64,000 bases of DNA from Corynebacterium matruchotii. GTDB taxonomy: Bacteria; Actinomycetota; Actinomycetes; Mycobacteriales; Mycobacteriaceae. Both the position numbers and the translations under genes were made by a program. Shown here piece after piece: positions 56,130 through 62,950 of the stretch (within the stretch, counting starts at the first letter, position 1; every line of letters starts with the position of its first letter). Location: NCBI RefSeq assembly GCF_011612265.2, contig NZ_CP050134.2, positions 682,001-746,000 of the forward strand, read 5' to 3'. Under the pieces are notes generated by a model, which ran no database searches, was not told where the DNA came from, and worked only from the letters and a program-made list of their open reading frames with translations.

Positions 56130-56570
56130 ATGATGGATCGGGACGAGGAAAAATATCAAGGCTATTACTTGCCACCAGCTTTAGGGGAACAAATTAAAAA
56201 GGCTGTTGCGCAAGTGGGACCCATGACTTTTGTGAAACAGATGTTGACGTTTCGGCTTACGGAAGTAGGAGTGCATGAGGGGGAGGTGTGGGATGCTGTG
56301 ATGCGGTTATCGCAGGAAGCATATGAGGATCCGGAGTATGTTGTCGAAATTAATCGGCTGGCAGATAAGTACAATCTTCTTATCGAAGATGATGAGTATT
56401 CAGGAGACCCTGAAGCGTGTGTTGCATTTTTTGCTGTTTCTGATGGGTTGGTGATGGGGTTGGATGAGTCCCTTTCTAAACTGCCGTATCTTGTTTGTGA
56501 GAGTCTGATTTGTGAAGTTTGGCCAGATGACAAAATGTATAAGGGTGTTGCGTGGATCATGGATCAGTAA
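56130..56570 (+). CDS. Island family D protein, short form
   Basis: 146 residues, soluble, acidic. AAAGGAG eight bases before ATG 56130; 56124 is another possible start. The first 80 residues (PALGEQIKKAVAQVGPMTFVKQMLTF, VWDAVMRLSQEAYEDPEYVVEINRLADKY) match the N-terminus of the next gene product. The rest, with CVAFFAVSDGLVMGLDESLSKLPYLVC, corresponds to its ILYGVGDPISQLPHNAC part. Unknown function. Confidence 0.65.
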   Translation: MMDRDEEKYQGYYLPPALGEQIKKAVAQVGPMTFVKQMLTFRLTEVGVHEGEVWDAVMRLSQEAYEDPEYVVEINRLADKYNLLIEDDEYSGDPEACVAFFAVSDGLVMGLDESLSKLPYLVCESLICEVWPDDKMYKGVAWIMDQ

Positions 56571-56738
56571 GATTGGTTCCAAGAATTTACGCTGTGGATG
56601 ATTATGCGAAGCTTATCCGGCTGCTAAGAAAACCTATTCATACCAAGAGATGGCAACTTGGAAAGCACATGCCATCTACCTTGGTTTTCCCGTTTCCAGA
56701 GAGCAGTCATGTGTGCTAATGCCTTGAGTCCCCAGCAG

Positions 56739-56753
56739 CTGAATAGGTTTCAA
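56739..56753 (+). promoter_or_regulatory. Shared island motif, copy before 56793
   Basis: CTGAATAGGTTTCAA preceded by CCCAGCAG, 40 bases before the GTG start. Close to the copies in island 1 in both motif and upstream CCCAGC. Confidence 0.4.
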
Positions 56754-56792
56754 GTATTTTGAGTAATCTTTATGGTAGAAAGTTGTTGACCT

Positions 56793-57596
56793 GTGTATTT
56801 TGGTTTTTCTCCTGAGCTGAATGCTGCTATCGACGCCGGGGTGACTAAGTATGGTCCGTTGGAGTTGACGAAACGGTTTTTGTTTCACTACATGCGGGAA
56901 AACGGTGTCACTTATGGTGACGCATGGCAGTGTGTAATGGACTTATCGGAATCCTTCTCTGAGGATTCCGCGTATATTCGTAAAGTTGAGCAGATCTCTG
57001 CAAAATATGCTGAAATCATAGACGAAGATTCAGCAGCCACCATAGATGAAGACATCAGGATCACGGCAAAACACCATGCAACACGAGGCATTTTGTATGG
57101 TGTGGGGGATCCTATTTCACAATTACCCCATAATGCTTGCTATAGCGTCAAGGGTTTTTGTTGGGATGAGGAGCGGATACAAAACAGCTTCGCAGAGCTA
57201 GACAACGAAACAGGGATACCGGATTTTCACCCACCTGCTATTACGTTTTCTACTCCTATTGTGTCGTTGGGTGATGCTCGTAAGGCTGTAGCTAGCCGGA
57301 GGGATTTGGATCGTCCGTTAGCGTTGTGTGATACGTGGGGGTTTGAGTCGCCTACGCAGTTTTTGGTGGTGGCGATTTTGTTTCAGGATTGGCCTATACC
57401 ACCCTATAATTGTATTGTTGACAAAACAGATGGCATGGTGTACACAACCGACGAGAAAAACGCGGAAGTGTTTAAGCATTTTGGGGAAGACGGTATTCGG
57501 GTAGTAAGTATGACGGGCAAAGATAAGGTTTTATGGCATGAGTGGTCCCGCACAATGCTGGAGACGTTGCCGCCGTATCCGGGAGAAAGCTACTAA
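56793..57596 (+). CDS. Island family D protein, long form
   Basis: 267 residues from a GTG start. Residues 1-140 match the short form at 56130 (PELNAAIDAGVTKYGPLELTKRFLF, AWQCVMDLSESFSEDSAYIRK). Residues 150-267 form a second module: VSLGDARKAVASRRDLDRPLAL, CDTWGFESPTQFLVVAILFQDWP, VYTTDEKNAEVFKHFGEDGI. A fragment of that module recurs at 58094. The ribosome site is poor. Family not recognised. Confidence 0.65.
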   Translation: MYFGFSPELNAAIDAGVTKYGPLELTKRFLFHYMRENGVTYGDAWQCVMDLSESFSEDSAYIRKVEQISAKYAEIIDEDSAATIDEDIRITAKHHATRGILYGVGDPISQLPHNACYSVKGFCWDEERIQNSFAELDNETGIPDFHPPAITFSTPIVSLGDARKAVASRRDLDRPLALCDTWGFESPTQFLVVAILFQDWPIPPYNCIVDKTDGMVYTTDEKNAEVFKHFGEDGIRVVSMTGKDKVLWHEWSRTMLETLPPYPGESY

Positions 57597-57630
57597 TCTC
57601 TTGAATCTTTAGTCATAGAGATATGGTGGA

Positions 57631-57644
57631 TTGAATAGTTTGAA
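57631..57644 (+). promoter_or_regulatory. Shared island motif, copy before 57672
   Basis: TTGAATAGTTTGAA, 27 bases before the ATG; the most divergent of the seven copies. Confidence 0.3.
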
Positions 57645-57671
57645 GCCAAAATAATCTTCAAGGTAGTGATA

Positions 57672-57998
57672 ATGATGGTTAAACTTTTGTTTCAGCGGGT
57701 TGCTGATGAAGCACGTCCGCCTGCGGTGTTGGGGCGGTATCCAGGGATGCCTGATTATTTTACTGAAGTGCTTTTGGATGATTTGGTGGAGTCTGGTGCG
57801 TGGCTTGATCTGGAACTCAAAAGGCCGTTTTTAGCGTTATGGGTAAATGATGAGGATTTTGACAATCCTGATTGGGAAGATCCTATTATTGGTCGTACTC
57901 AGAAGAATGTGCGGAAGTTCGCGGCAATGGATCCGGTAGTTGACCTAGAATCACTACGAGGAATGCGGGTGTTCCATGACGAACCATATTTCCGATGA
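57672..57998 (+). CDS. Island 3 protein of unknown function (108 residues)
   Basis: Small, acidic, soluble: VLGRYPGMPDYFTEVLLDDLVESGAWLDLELKRP, cut here at convenient points, and LALWVNDEDFDNPDWEDPI. AAGGTAG precedes the start; ATG 57672 and 57675 and GTG 57666 are all possible. Size and acidity are those of small inhibitor proteins, but no family was recognised. Confidence 0.55.
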   Translation: MMVKLLFQRVADEARPPAVLGRYPGMPDYFTEVLLDDLVESGAWLDLELKRPFLALWVNDEDFDNPDWEDPIIGRTQKNVRKFAAMDPVVDLESLRGMRVFHDEPYFR

Positions 57999-58093
57999 TT
58001 AACACAGCCTAGGGGCTATGTGTGATGGTTAATGAACTGTTTCCTGTTCGTTAGACTGTGGGAAACAGGTGCTAGTTGATGTGGGAGTGTTTG

Positions 58094-58210
58094 ATGTTGA
58101 TTGACTCTCTAAATGATGCCCGTAAGGTTAAGGCTATGGTCGCAGCAGAAAATTTGCGTCTTTATATGGCGCAGTTGGATAAGTGGGGGTTTCTTAACGA
58201 ATTCGGCTGA
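58094..58210 (+). pseudogene. Fragment of the family D second module
   Basis: 38-codon frame: SLNDARKVKAMVAAENLRLY then LDKWGF lines up with SLGDARKAVASRRDLDRPLA then CDTWGF in the protein encoded at 56793. It ends soon after. An 8-bp inverted repeat, CTGTTTCC (58037-58044) and GGAAACAG (58061-58068), lies just upstream and could end the previous transcript. Confidence 0.45.
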
Positions 58211-58268
58211 TATCGGGCCCGTCTTGACATACCCACCCATTCTTACCAGAGGAGATGATTATTCCGTG

Positions 58269-58845
58269 ATGACAGCAAAAGATTTCCTCGCCTATGTTGA
58301 GGAAACCACCCGCAATGAACTATGGATCGATCACGCAGCATGGTATTTAGGCAAAGATGTTTATATCACGGCCGGGGTATCAATAAACTATCCTCCCTAC
58401 TACGGGTTTTATATCCGCAATGCGAAAGTGGAGCGTTTGTATTCCGTCCAGGAGTATATCCTAGAATTATGGACGGTTGATCCTAAGGTAGCGAAACCGT
58501 TTTACCTATCGGAAAACACGATCCGATTCGTGACAGATGATAACGAGTACCTCGATCCTAGGAAAACAGAACTCATATTCACCGGGGACGAAATCTTCGT
58601 TACGGACCGTGATCTTCCTGCACCAGATCCCCGTGTAACATGGCAGTTTCTCCGGGACGACATGTCGGCAAAGGAGGTGGAGGAAATAACCCGATTCCAC
58701 AAGCTCATCTTCGACGACACCGTACCTGATTAGCCGCAAGATTCGTGGCGCTAGATACTTCCGGGTATCTGCACATGAGCATTGCGAATAATTATTAGGT
58801 GCAATTAGCGCTTTTCTGGCGGTCAGAGCCTCTGCACAATGTGTT
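58269..58845 (+). pseudogene. Broken copy of the family B gene
   Basis: Codons from ATG 58269 to TAG 58731-58733 give 154 residues nearly identical to the first half of the gene at 10868 (FLAYVEETTRNELWIDH, SENTIRFVTDDNEY). The stop replaces the Trp of DTVPDW. Debris of the second half follows in another frame: from 58754, DTSGYLHMSIANNY, then TAG in place of the next Trp, then VQLALFWRSEPL, matching DTSGYPHMSITNNYWVMLELLWRSETL. About 100 bases between the parts are missing. The first half alone may still be made, as the short form at 25371 shows that domain can stand alone. Confidence 0.7.
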
Positions 58846-58913
58846 CAGCGACTAGCCTCGAACATCGCCCAGGTGAGGCATGCCCAACAAACCCGACACA
58901 CCTTAATAACCCT

Positions 58914-59468
58914 CTACTTCTCAGCATCCGGGATGACGCAGAAGGACTGGTAGTGGTCCTGGGTGTAAAGCCACACGTCCGGGTCTGTTTCGCTCCCGCC
59001 GCCGGTCACAATGCGCCGCTTACCCCGATGATTCAGGCCGGGCGTGTCCACGGTGTATTCGCGGTAATAGTTACGGCCAATGTCGGGGAGCTGTTTTTCA
59101 TGGTTGCCAAACCGTTTGTTGTCGTTCTCCGGGTATTCGTAGGGACCGCCGGCCAGAATGTCGTCAATGGTGTTCATGGCCTCCTTAGGCAGCGAATCAA
59201 CCTGGCATTCCCGGAATTTTTCAAAACCCTTATTGGCTGTCTGGTTTTTCGTGTACGTGGGCGCAGCACTGGAAGCATTGCTGCTGCGGTTGCGATGCTG
59301 TGTGCCGGTTGCGGCGTGGGCGGTGGCGTCGGCCGTCGTGGTTTCCGCCGCCGCGACCGCCGACTGTTGGGACGATTCCTGTAGCGTGTCAATCCCAAAA
59401 TACGAGGCCACCGCCGCCATAATGAGGCCGCCGATGATTACCGGAAGGGTCTTTTTCCTGTCTGCCAT
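58914..59468 (-). CDS. Secreted or membrane-anchored guanyl-specific ribonuclease (RNase Sa/N1 family)
   Basis: 184 residues. An N-terminal hydrophobic segment (LPVIIGGLIMAAVASYFG) is a signal or anchor. An Ala/Thr/Ser-rich linker follows (residues about 30-70), then an RNase domain: ECQVDSLPKEAMNTIDDILAGGPY, cut in parts, and GRNYYREYTVDTPG, RGKRRIVTGG, YTQDHYQSF. By comparison with RNase Sa the catalytic residues are Glu in REYTV, Arg in KRRI and His in DHY; all are present. It likely cuts RNA after guanine outside the cell. No barstar-type inhibitor was recognised next to it. Convergent with island 3 and divergent from dnaG. Confidence 0.85.
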   Translation of the reverse strand: MADRKKTLPVIIGGLIMAAVASYFGIDTLQESSQQSAVAAAETTTADATAHAATGTQHRNRSSNASSAAPTYTKNQTANKGFEKFRECQVDSLPKEAMNTIDDILAGGPYEYPENDNKRFGNHEKQLPDIGRNYYREYTVDTPGLNHRGKRRIVTGGGSETDPDVWLYTQDHYQSFCVIPDAEK

Positions 59469-59546
59469 GATACGTATTGTTACACACCCCAAGCCCCACA
59501 CATAGCAGTGGCGTGCCGTGGTTGACCGTCTTGGTACGCTTTAACC

Positions 59547-61439
59547 ATGGCCAGAGGACGCATCCCCAACTCCGACATTCAAGCGATCCGCGAACGCGCC
59601 GCGATCGAAGAAATCATCGGCGAATATGTGCAGCTTAAGCCCAGCGGTTCCGATTCGTTGAAGGGGCTGAGCCCGTTTAAAGACGAGAAAACCCCATCGT
59701 TTCATGTTCGACCGAACCATGGCTACTACCATTGCTTTTCGACGGGCAAAGGCGGGGACGTGTTTAACTTCCTCATGGAGATGGAACACTTGACCTTCCC
59801 CGAAGCCGTCGAGCTAGTAGCAGACAAGATAAACTATCATATCAACTACCAGGGGGGTTCGACCGGGGCGCCGGCGGTAGAGCCCGGCACCCGGAAACGA
59901 TTGATCGAAGCCAATCGTGCCGCACATGCGTTCTACAGGAAGCAGTTGGAGACTCCCCAGGCGCAGGTGGCCCGCACCTTCCTTTTGGACCGAGGCTTCT
60001 CTAAAGAACTCATCTATAGTTTTGAGTGCGGCTACGCCCCCGAGGGGTGGGATGCCGTGACGAAGCACCTGTTGAAAAAGTTTACGTTCCCCGAGTTAGA
60101 GGCCGCCGGCCTGTCGGTGATGGGGCGACGTGGTCCCGTTGACCGGTTTCGGCGTCGCCTGTTGTGGCCGATTAAAAACATTTCCGGCGATGTGATTGGG
60201 TTCGGCGCCCGAAAGCTATTCGAGGACGACCAGCTGGGCAAATACCTGAATACCCCGGAGACACTCTTATATAAGAAGTCCAAGGTGCTCTTTGGACTAG
60301 ATCGGGCGAAGAAGAATATTGCCAGCAGTCGTCAGTGCGTGGTGGTGGAGGGGTACACGGATGTGATGGCGATGCATGCCGCCGGGGTGGCAACGGCCGT
60401 GGCCACCTGCGGTACCGCGTTTGGGGATGATCATTTGCAGATGATTCGCCGCCTCATGCTTGACGACACTTATTTCCGTGGCGAACTCATTTATACCTTC
60501 GACGGGGATGAGGCCGGCCAAAAGGCGGCCAAACGGGCGTTCGAAGGAAACCAAAAGTTTACCGGCCAGTCGTATGTTGCTGTCGCCCCCGATAACCTGG
60601 ATCCTTGTGATTTGCGGCTACAGAAGGGGGATGCGGCGGTTCGGGATTTGGTGGCCTCCCGGGTGCCCATGTTTGAGTTCATGATCCGGGCGGTGATTGC
60701 CGACTACCGGTTGGACACACCCGAAGGTCGGCTGCAGGCGATGCGGCGTGCCGTGCCGATCGTGGCCAGCATTCACGATAGGGCCCTGCAGTCCGAGTAC
60801 GCTCGGCGGCTCAGCGGTTGGGTGGGATGGATGGATGAGGACGAGGTGTTGTCCCAGGTGCGAGTCGCGGCCCGAAACCCGCGGCCGGCGGAGCCCCGCC
60901 GCGCCGTTCGGTTCGATAGCGATGCTGCGGTGGCGGTGGATGCACCGCAGGCCCGGTTGCCGCAGCCCGATGCCAAGAGTATCCAGTTGTGGCCGCAGCG
61001 GGAGAGCTTGAAGCTGGCGTTGCAGTACCCAGGCGTGGTGGCCGATGGCTTTGATGCGGTCCCGGAGGCGGCGTTTAGCTTTGAGACCTACCGGGTGATT
61101 CGGCACGCCATCGCGCAGGCGGGCGGGTGTCGCGCCGCGGTGGTGGGGGAGTGGGCGGGCATGGTCGCCTCGGAGATTGACGATCTTATTGGTCGGTCCC
61201 TGGTTTCGGAACTCGTGGTGGAGGACATTCACCTGCAGGGCGAGAGCGTGGAAACGTATTGGGATCGCACCGTGGCCCGGTTGCAGGAACAACAGATAAG
61301 CAATGAGATTTCCCAGTTGAAGAGTAAAATGCAGCGCATGCGACCCAGCGATGACGAGCAGGCCTATCGGTCCATGTTCGCCAATCTTATTGCGTTGGAG
61401 CAGCAGAAGAAGCAGTTGCTTGCCCGGGCATTTCAGTAA
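59547..61439 (+). CDS. dnaG: DNA primase
   Basis: Makes RNA primers for replication. 630 residues. The CHC2 domain is at residues 1-100 but its zinc ligands are largely gone: GLSPFKDEKTPSF has Ser and Lys where Cys and His are usual, and YHCFSTGKGGD keeps one Cys. The TOPRIM domain follows (VVVEGYTDVMAMHAAG with Glu, then TFDGDEAGQKAA with DxD). The C-terminal helicase-binding domain ends at 61439. Related losses of zinc ligands occur, from memory, in other actinobacterial primases. Confidence 0.93.
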   Translation: MARGRIPNSDIQAIRERAAIEEIIGEYVQLKPSGSDSLKGLSPFKDEKTPSFHVRPNHGYYHCFSTGKGGDVFNFLMEMEHLTFPEAVELVADKINYHINYQGGSTGAPAVEPGTRKRLIEANRAAHAFYRKQLETPQAQVARTFLLDRGFSKELIYSFECGYAPEGWDAVTKHLLKKFTFPELEAAGLSVMGRRGPVDRFRRRLLWPIKNISGDVIGFGARKLFEDDQLGKYLNTPETLLYKKSKVLFGLDRAKKNIASSRQCVVVEGYTDVMAMHAAGVATAVATCGTAFGDDHLQMIRRLMLDDTYFRGELIYTFDGDEAGQKAAKRAFEGNQKFTGQSYVAVAPDNLDPCDLRLQKGDAAVRDLVASRVPMFEFMIRAVIADYRLDTPEGRLQAMRRAVPIVASIHDRALQSEYARRLSGWVGWMDEDEVLSQVRVAARNPRPAEPRRAVRFDSDAAVAVDAPQARLPQPDAKSIQLWPQRESLKLALQYPGVVADGFDAVPEAAFSFETYRVIRHAIAQAGGCRAAVVGEWAGMVASEIDDLIGRSLVSELVVEDIHLQGESVETYWDRTVARLQEQQISNEISQLKSKMQRMRPSDDEQAYRSMFANLIALEQQKKQLLARAFQ

Positions 61440-61484
61440 TTGGCGGCGGGGTGCCGCGCGGTAGAGCGTCGTAACGCAAAACGA

Positions 61485-61501
61485 CCCCGATCATTGCGGG
61501 G
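61485..61501. terminator. Hairpin between dnaG and the convergent lipoprotein gene
   Basis: CCCCG and CGGGG with a 7-base loop, between two converging genes. No long T-run on either side. Confidence 0.35.
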
Positions 61502-61524
61502 CCGGTCATGCTATCTATGCGTTT

Positions 61525-61749
61525 TTAGTGATGGGTTGCCTTCGTGGTGGGGGTAGCGCTGACCGAGGGGGCGGCGCTGGACGTCCTAGGGGTGGTGCTT
61601 GTGGTTTGTTTCGGTGCGATTCCGCTGATGGCGGTCTCAATCTTGCGGTTGGAATCAATCTCGTTGGGTGGGGAGCAGGCGGCCAGGGAGGCTCCCAGCG
61701 CGATGATGGCGCACGATGTGGTGATGGAGCGGCGGAAGATACTAGACAT
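61525..61749 (-). CDS. Small lipoprotein
   Basis: 74 residues. Signal peptide with lipobox SLAAC (IIALGASLAACSPPNE), then a short Thr/Ser/Pro-rich mature part (TSTTPRTSSAAPSVS) that looks unstructured, as in small corynebacterial surface lipoproteins. Function unknown. Confidence 0.6.
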   Translation of the reverse strand: MSSIFRRSITTSCAIIALGASLAACSPPNEIDSNRKIETAISGIAPKQTTSTTPRTSSAAPSVSATPTTKATHH

Positions 61750-61871
61750 GGGGGATCCTTTCGCACGAAAGTTAAAGATTAGCTACCCCAAATGTTACGC
61801 ATTCGATATGAACTTTTAATTACGACACGCCCTAAATATCGTGGTATTTTACGAATTTTCTCCTATGAGGC

Positions 61872-62129
61872 TTAATCGTCGTCCCGCTCTAGAATAGTAA
61901 TATCATCCGATTTATTAAGCTTAGATTTATTGAGATTTTTTACTTCCTTCATGCGGGGCTGCGGATCAAGCTTATTGGCTATAGCCTTCCGGGTTGCCGT
62001 CAGAATCTGCTTGGTAGCTGGGGAATTTATTGCCACCTGGTATCCCTTTTTAATTTGTTCGTAGCGCCGGCGACCCGCCTTGGTGCCAAAGACGTAACCC
62101 GCGGCAGCACCGATAACGAACTGGATCAT
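61872..62129 (-). CDS. Small YtxH-like membrane-associated protein
   Basis: 85 residues. The N-terminal helix IQFVIGAAAGYVFGTKAGRRRYEQI has the glycine-rich YtxH-like pattern followed by a basic patch. The tail is highly charged (NLNKSKLNKSDD). AAGGAG lies before the ATG; GTG 62141 would add four residues. Role unknown, often in stress-related operons. Confidence 0.6.
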   Translation of the reverse strand: MIQFVIGAAAGYVFGTKAGRRRYEQIKKGYQVAINSPATKQILTATRKAIANKLDPQPRMKEVKNLNKSKLNKSDDITILERDDD

Positions 62130-62285
62130 GGAAAGTCCCACTCCTTATATAAAAGCTTGTCAAGGAAGAAAGTAGTGTGACTGCCACATTACCGAAGAAA
62201 CCACAACGGTGGTTAGCGCATCCAGTAACCCCCGCTAGCCCCATAGGTTCTGCAAAAATTTCGGGGTGGGTTAGGTCGCACAAAC

Positions 62286-62308
62286 ACAAAAACCGCCCTA
62301 GTGGCGGT
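62286..62308 (-). terminator. Terminator of the tRNA-Asn transcript
   Basis: On the minus strand ACCGCC, loop ACTA, GGGCGGT and then TTTTG, 20 bases after the tRNA end. Confidence 0.65.
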
Positions 62309-62325
62309 GGTAGTGAAATAAAAAG

Positions 62326-62398
62326 CTCCCCCAACTGGACTCGAACCAGTAACCCTTCGATTAACAGTCGAATGCTCTGCCAATTGAGCTATGGGGGA
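62326..62398 (-). tRNA. tRNA-Asn (anticodon GTT)
   Basis: 73 nucleotides. Acceptor TCCCCCA pairs with TGGGGGA, discriminator G. The D arm reads AGCTCAATTGGCAGAGCA, the anticodon arm has GTT in CTGTTAA, and the T arm holds GGTTCGAGTCC. CCA is not encoded. Confidence 0.95.
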
Positions 62399-62670
62399 AT
62401 GGATTTTGCCACACAGTTACTGTGCTGGCAACGAATGAAACTATACAGTGCCCCGCTGATTTAAGGCAAATTTGCTGGTCAGTGCGATAAAATCCCTCAT
62501 TGGCCGCAAGAATGATTCGGCGTCGGCGGGTGATGCGGCGTGCGGATGTTCCGGGGTGGGAGGAAAATTTGGGTATTCGGGTGTTGAGTTCGTTACTATG
62601 TGCTATGACCCGCTATACTTTTCATTCGTGCCTTGCAATGGCTATTATGTAGCAGGATCGCTTTAAATTT

Positions 62671-62744
62671 GGGGCTATAGCTCAGTCGGTTAGAGCTGCG
62701 GACTCATAATCCGTCGGTCCCGGGTTCGAGCCCCGGTGGCCCCA
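62671..62744 (+). tRNA. tRNA with CAT anticodon (Met elongator or Ile2)
   Basis: 74 nucleotides. Acceptor GGGGCTA pairs with TGGCCCC (one G-T pair), discriminator A. The anticodon loop is CTCATAA and the T arm GGGTTCGAGCCCC. The CAT anticodon means either elongator methionine or isoleucine read after lysidine modification; the sequence alone does not decide. CCA is not encoded. The 270 bases upstream hold no convincing gene. Confidence 0.92.
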
Positions 62745-62752
62745 CAATCATA

Positions 62753-62784
62753 CCCCAGTTCCACGCCAGGAGCTGGGGTTTTCC
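62753..62784 (+). terminator. Terminator after the CAT tRNA
   Basis: CCCCAGTTCC pairs with GGAGCTGGGG around ACGCCA, followed by TTTTCCC. Confidence 0.75.
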
Positions 62785-62796
62785 CATTATCGGCAT

Positions 62797-62809
62797 GCTT
62801 TACGACGCC
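62797..62809 (+). repeat. Third copy of the 13-base GCTTTACGACGCC motif
   Basis: Identical to 17784-17796 and in the same orientation, 13 bases after the tRNA terminator. Confidence 0.4.
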
Positions 62810-62950
62810 GTAACGGTGCTACCTTATTCGGGTAGCAGTCGTCTTGTACCGCGCCATGTGGGGGATTCCTCATCTTCATGGTGACCGCCTTGCGAATTGG
62901 TTAAGGTGGCGGCAATCCGTCAATCGCCGACAAATCATGGGAAGTGATGA

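Noticed and set aside
57672..57998. Barstar-type inhibitor for the nearby RNase
   Set aside because: Small and acidic, but no barstar sequence pattern could be seen; kept only as a question in the findings.
62472..62666. 64-codon frame before the CAT tRNA
   Set aside because: Poor start, no ribosome site, and it runs into the tRNA promoter region.
9633..62809. CRISPR array or dif-like site
   Set aside because: No regularly spaced repeats were seen, and the GCTTKACGACG motif does not resemble a 28-bp dif site.
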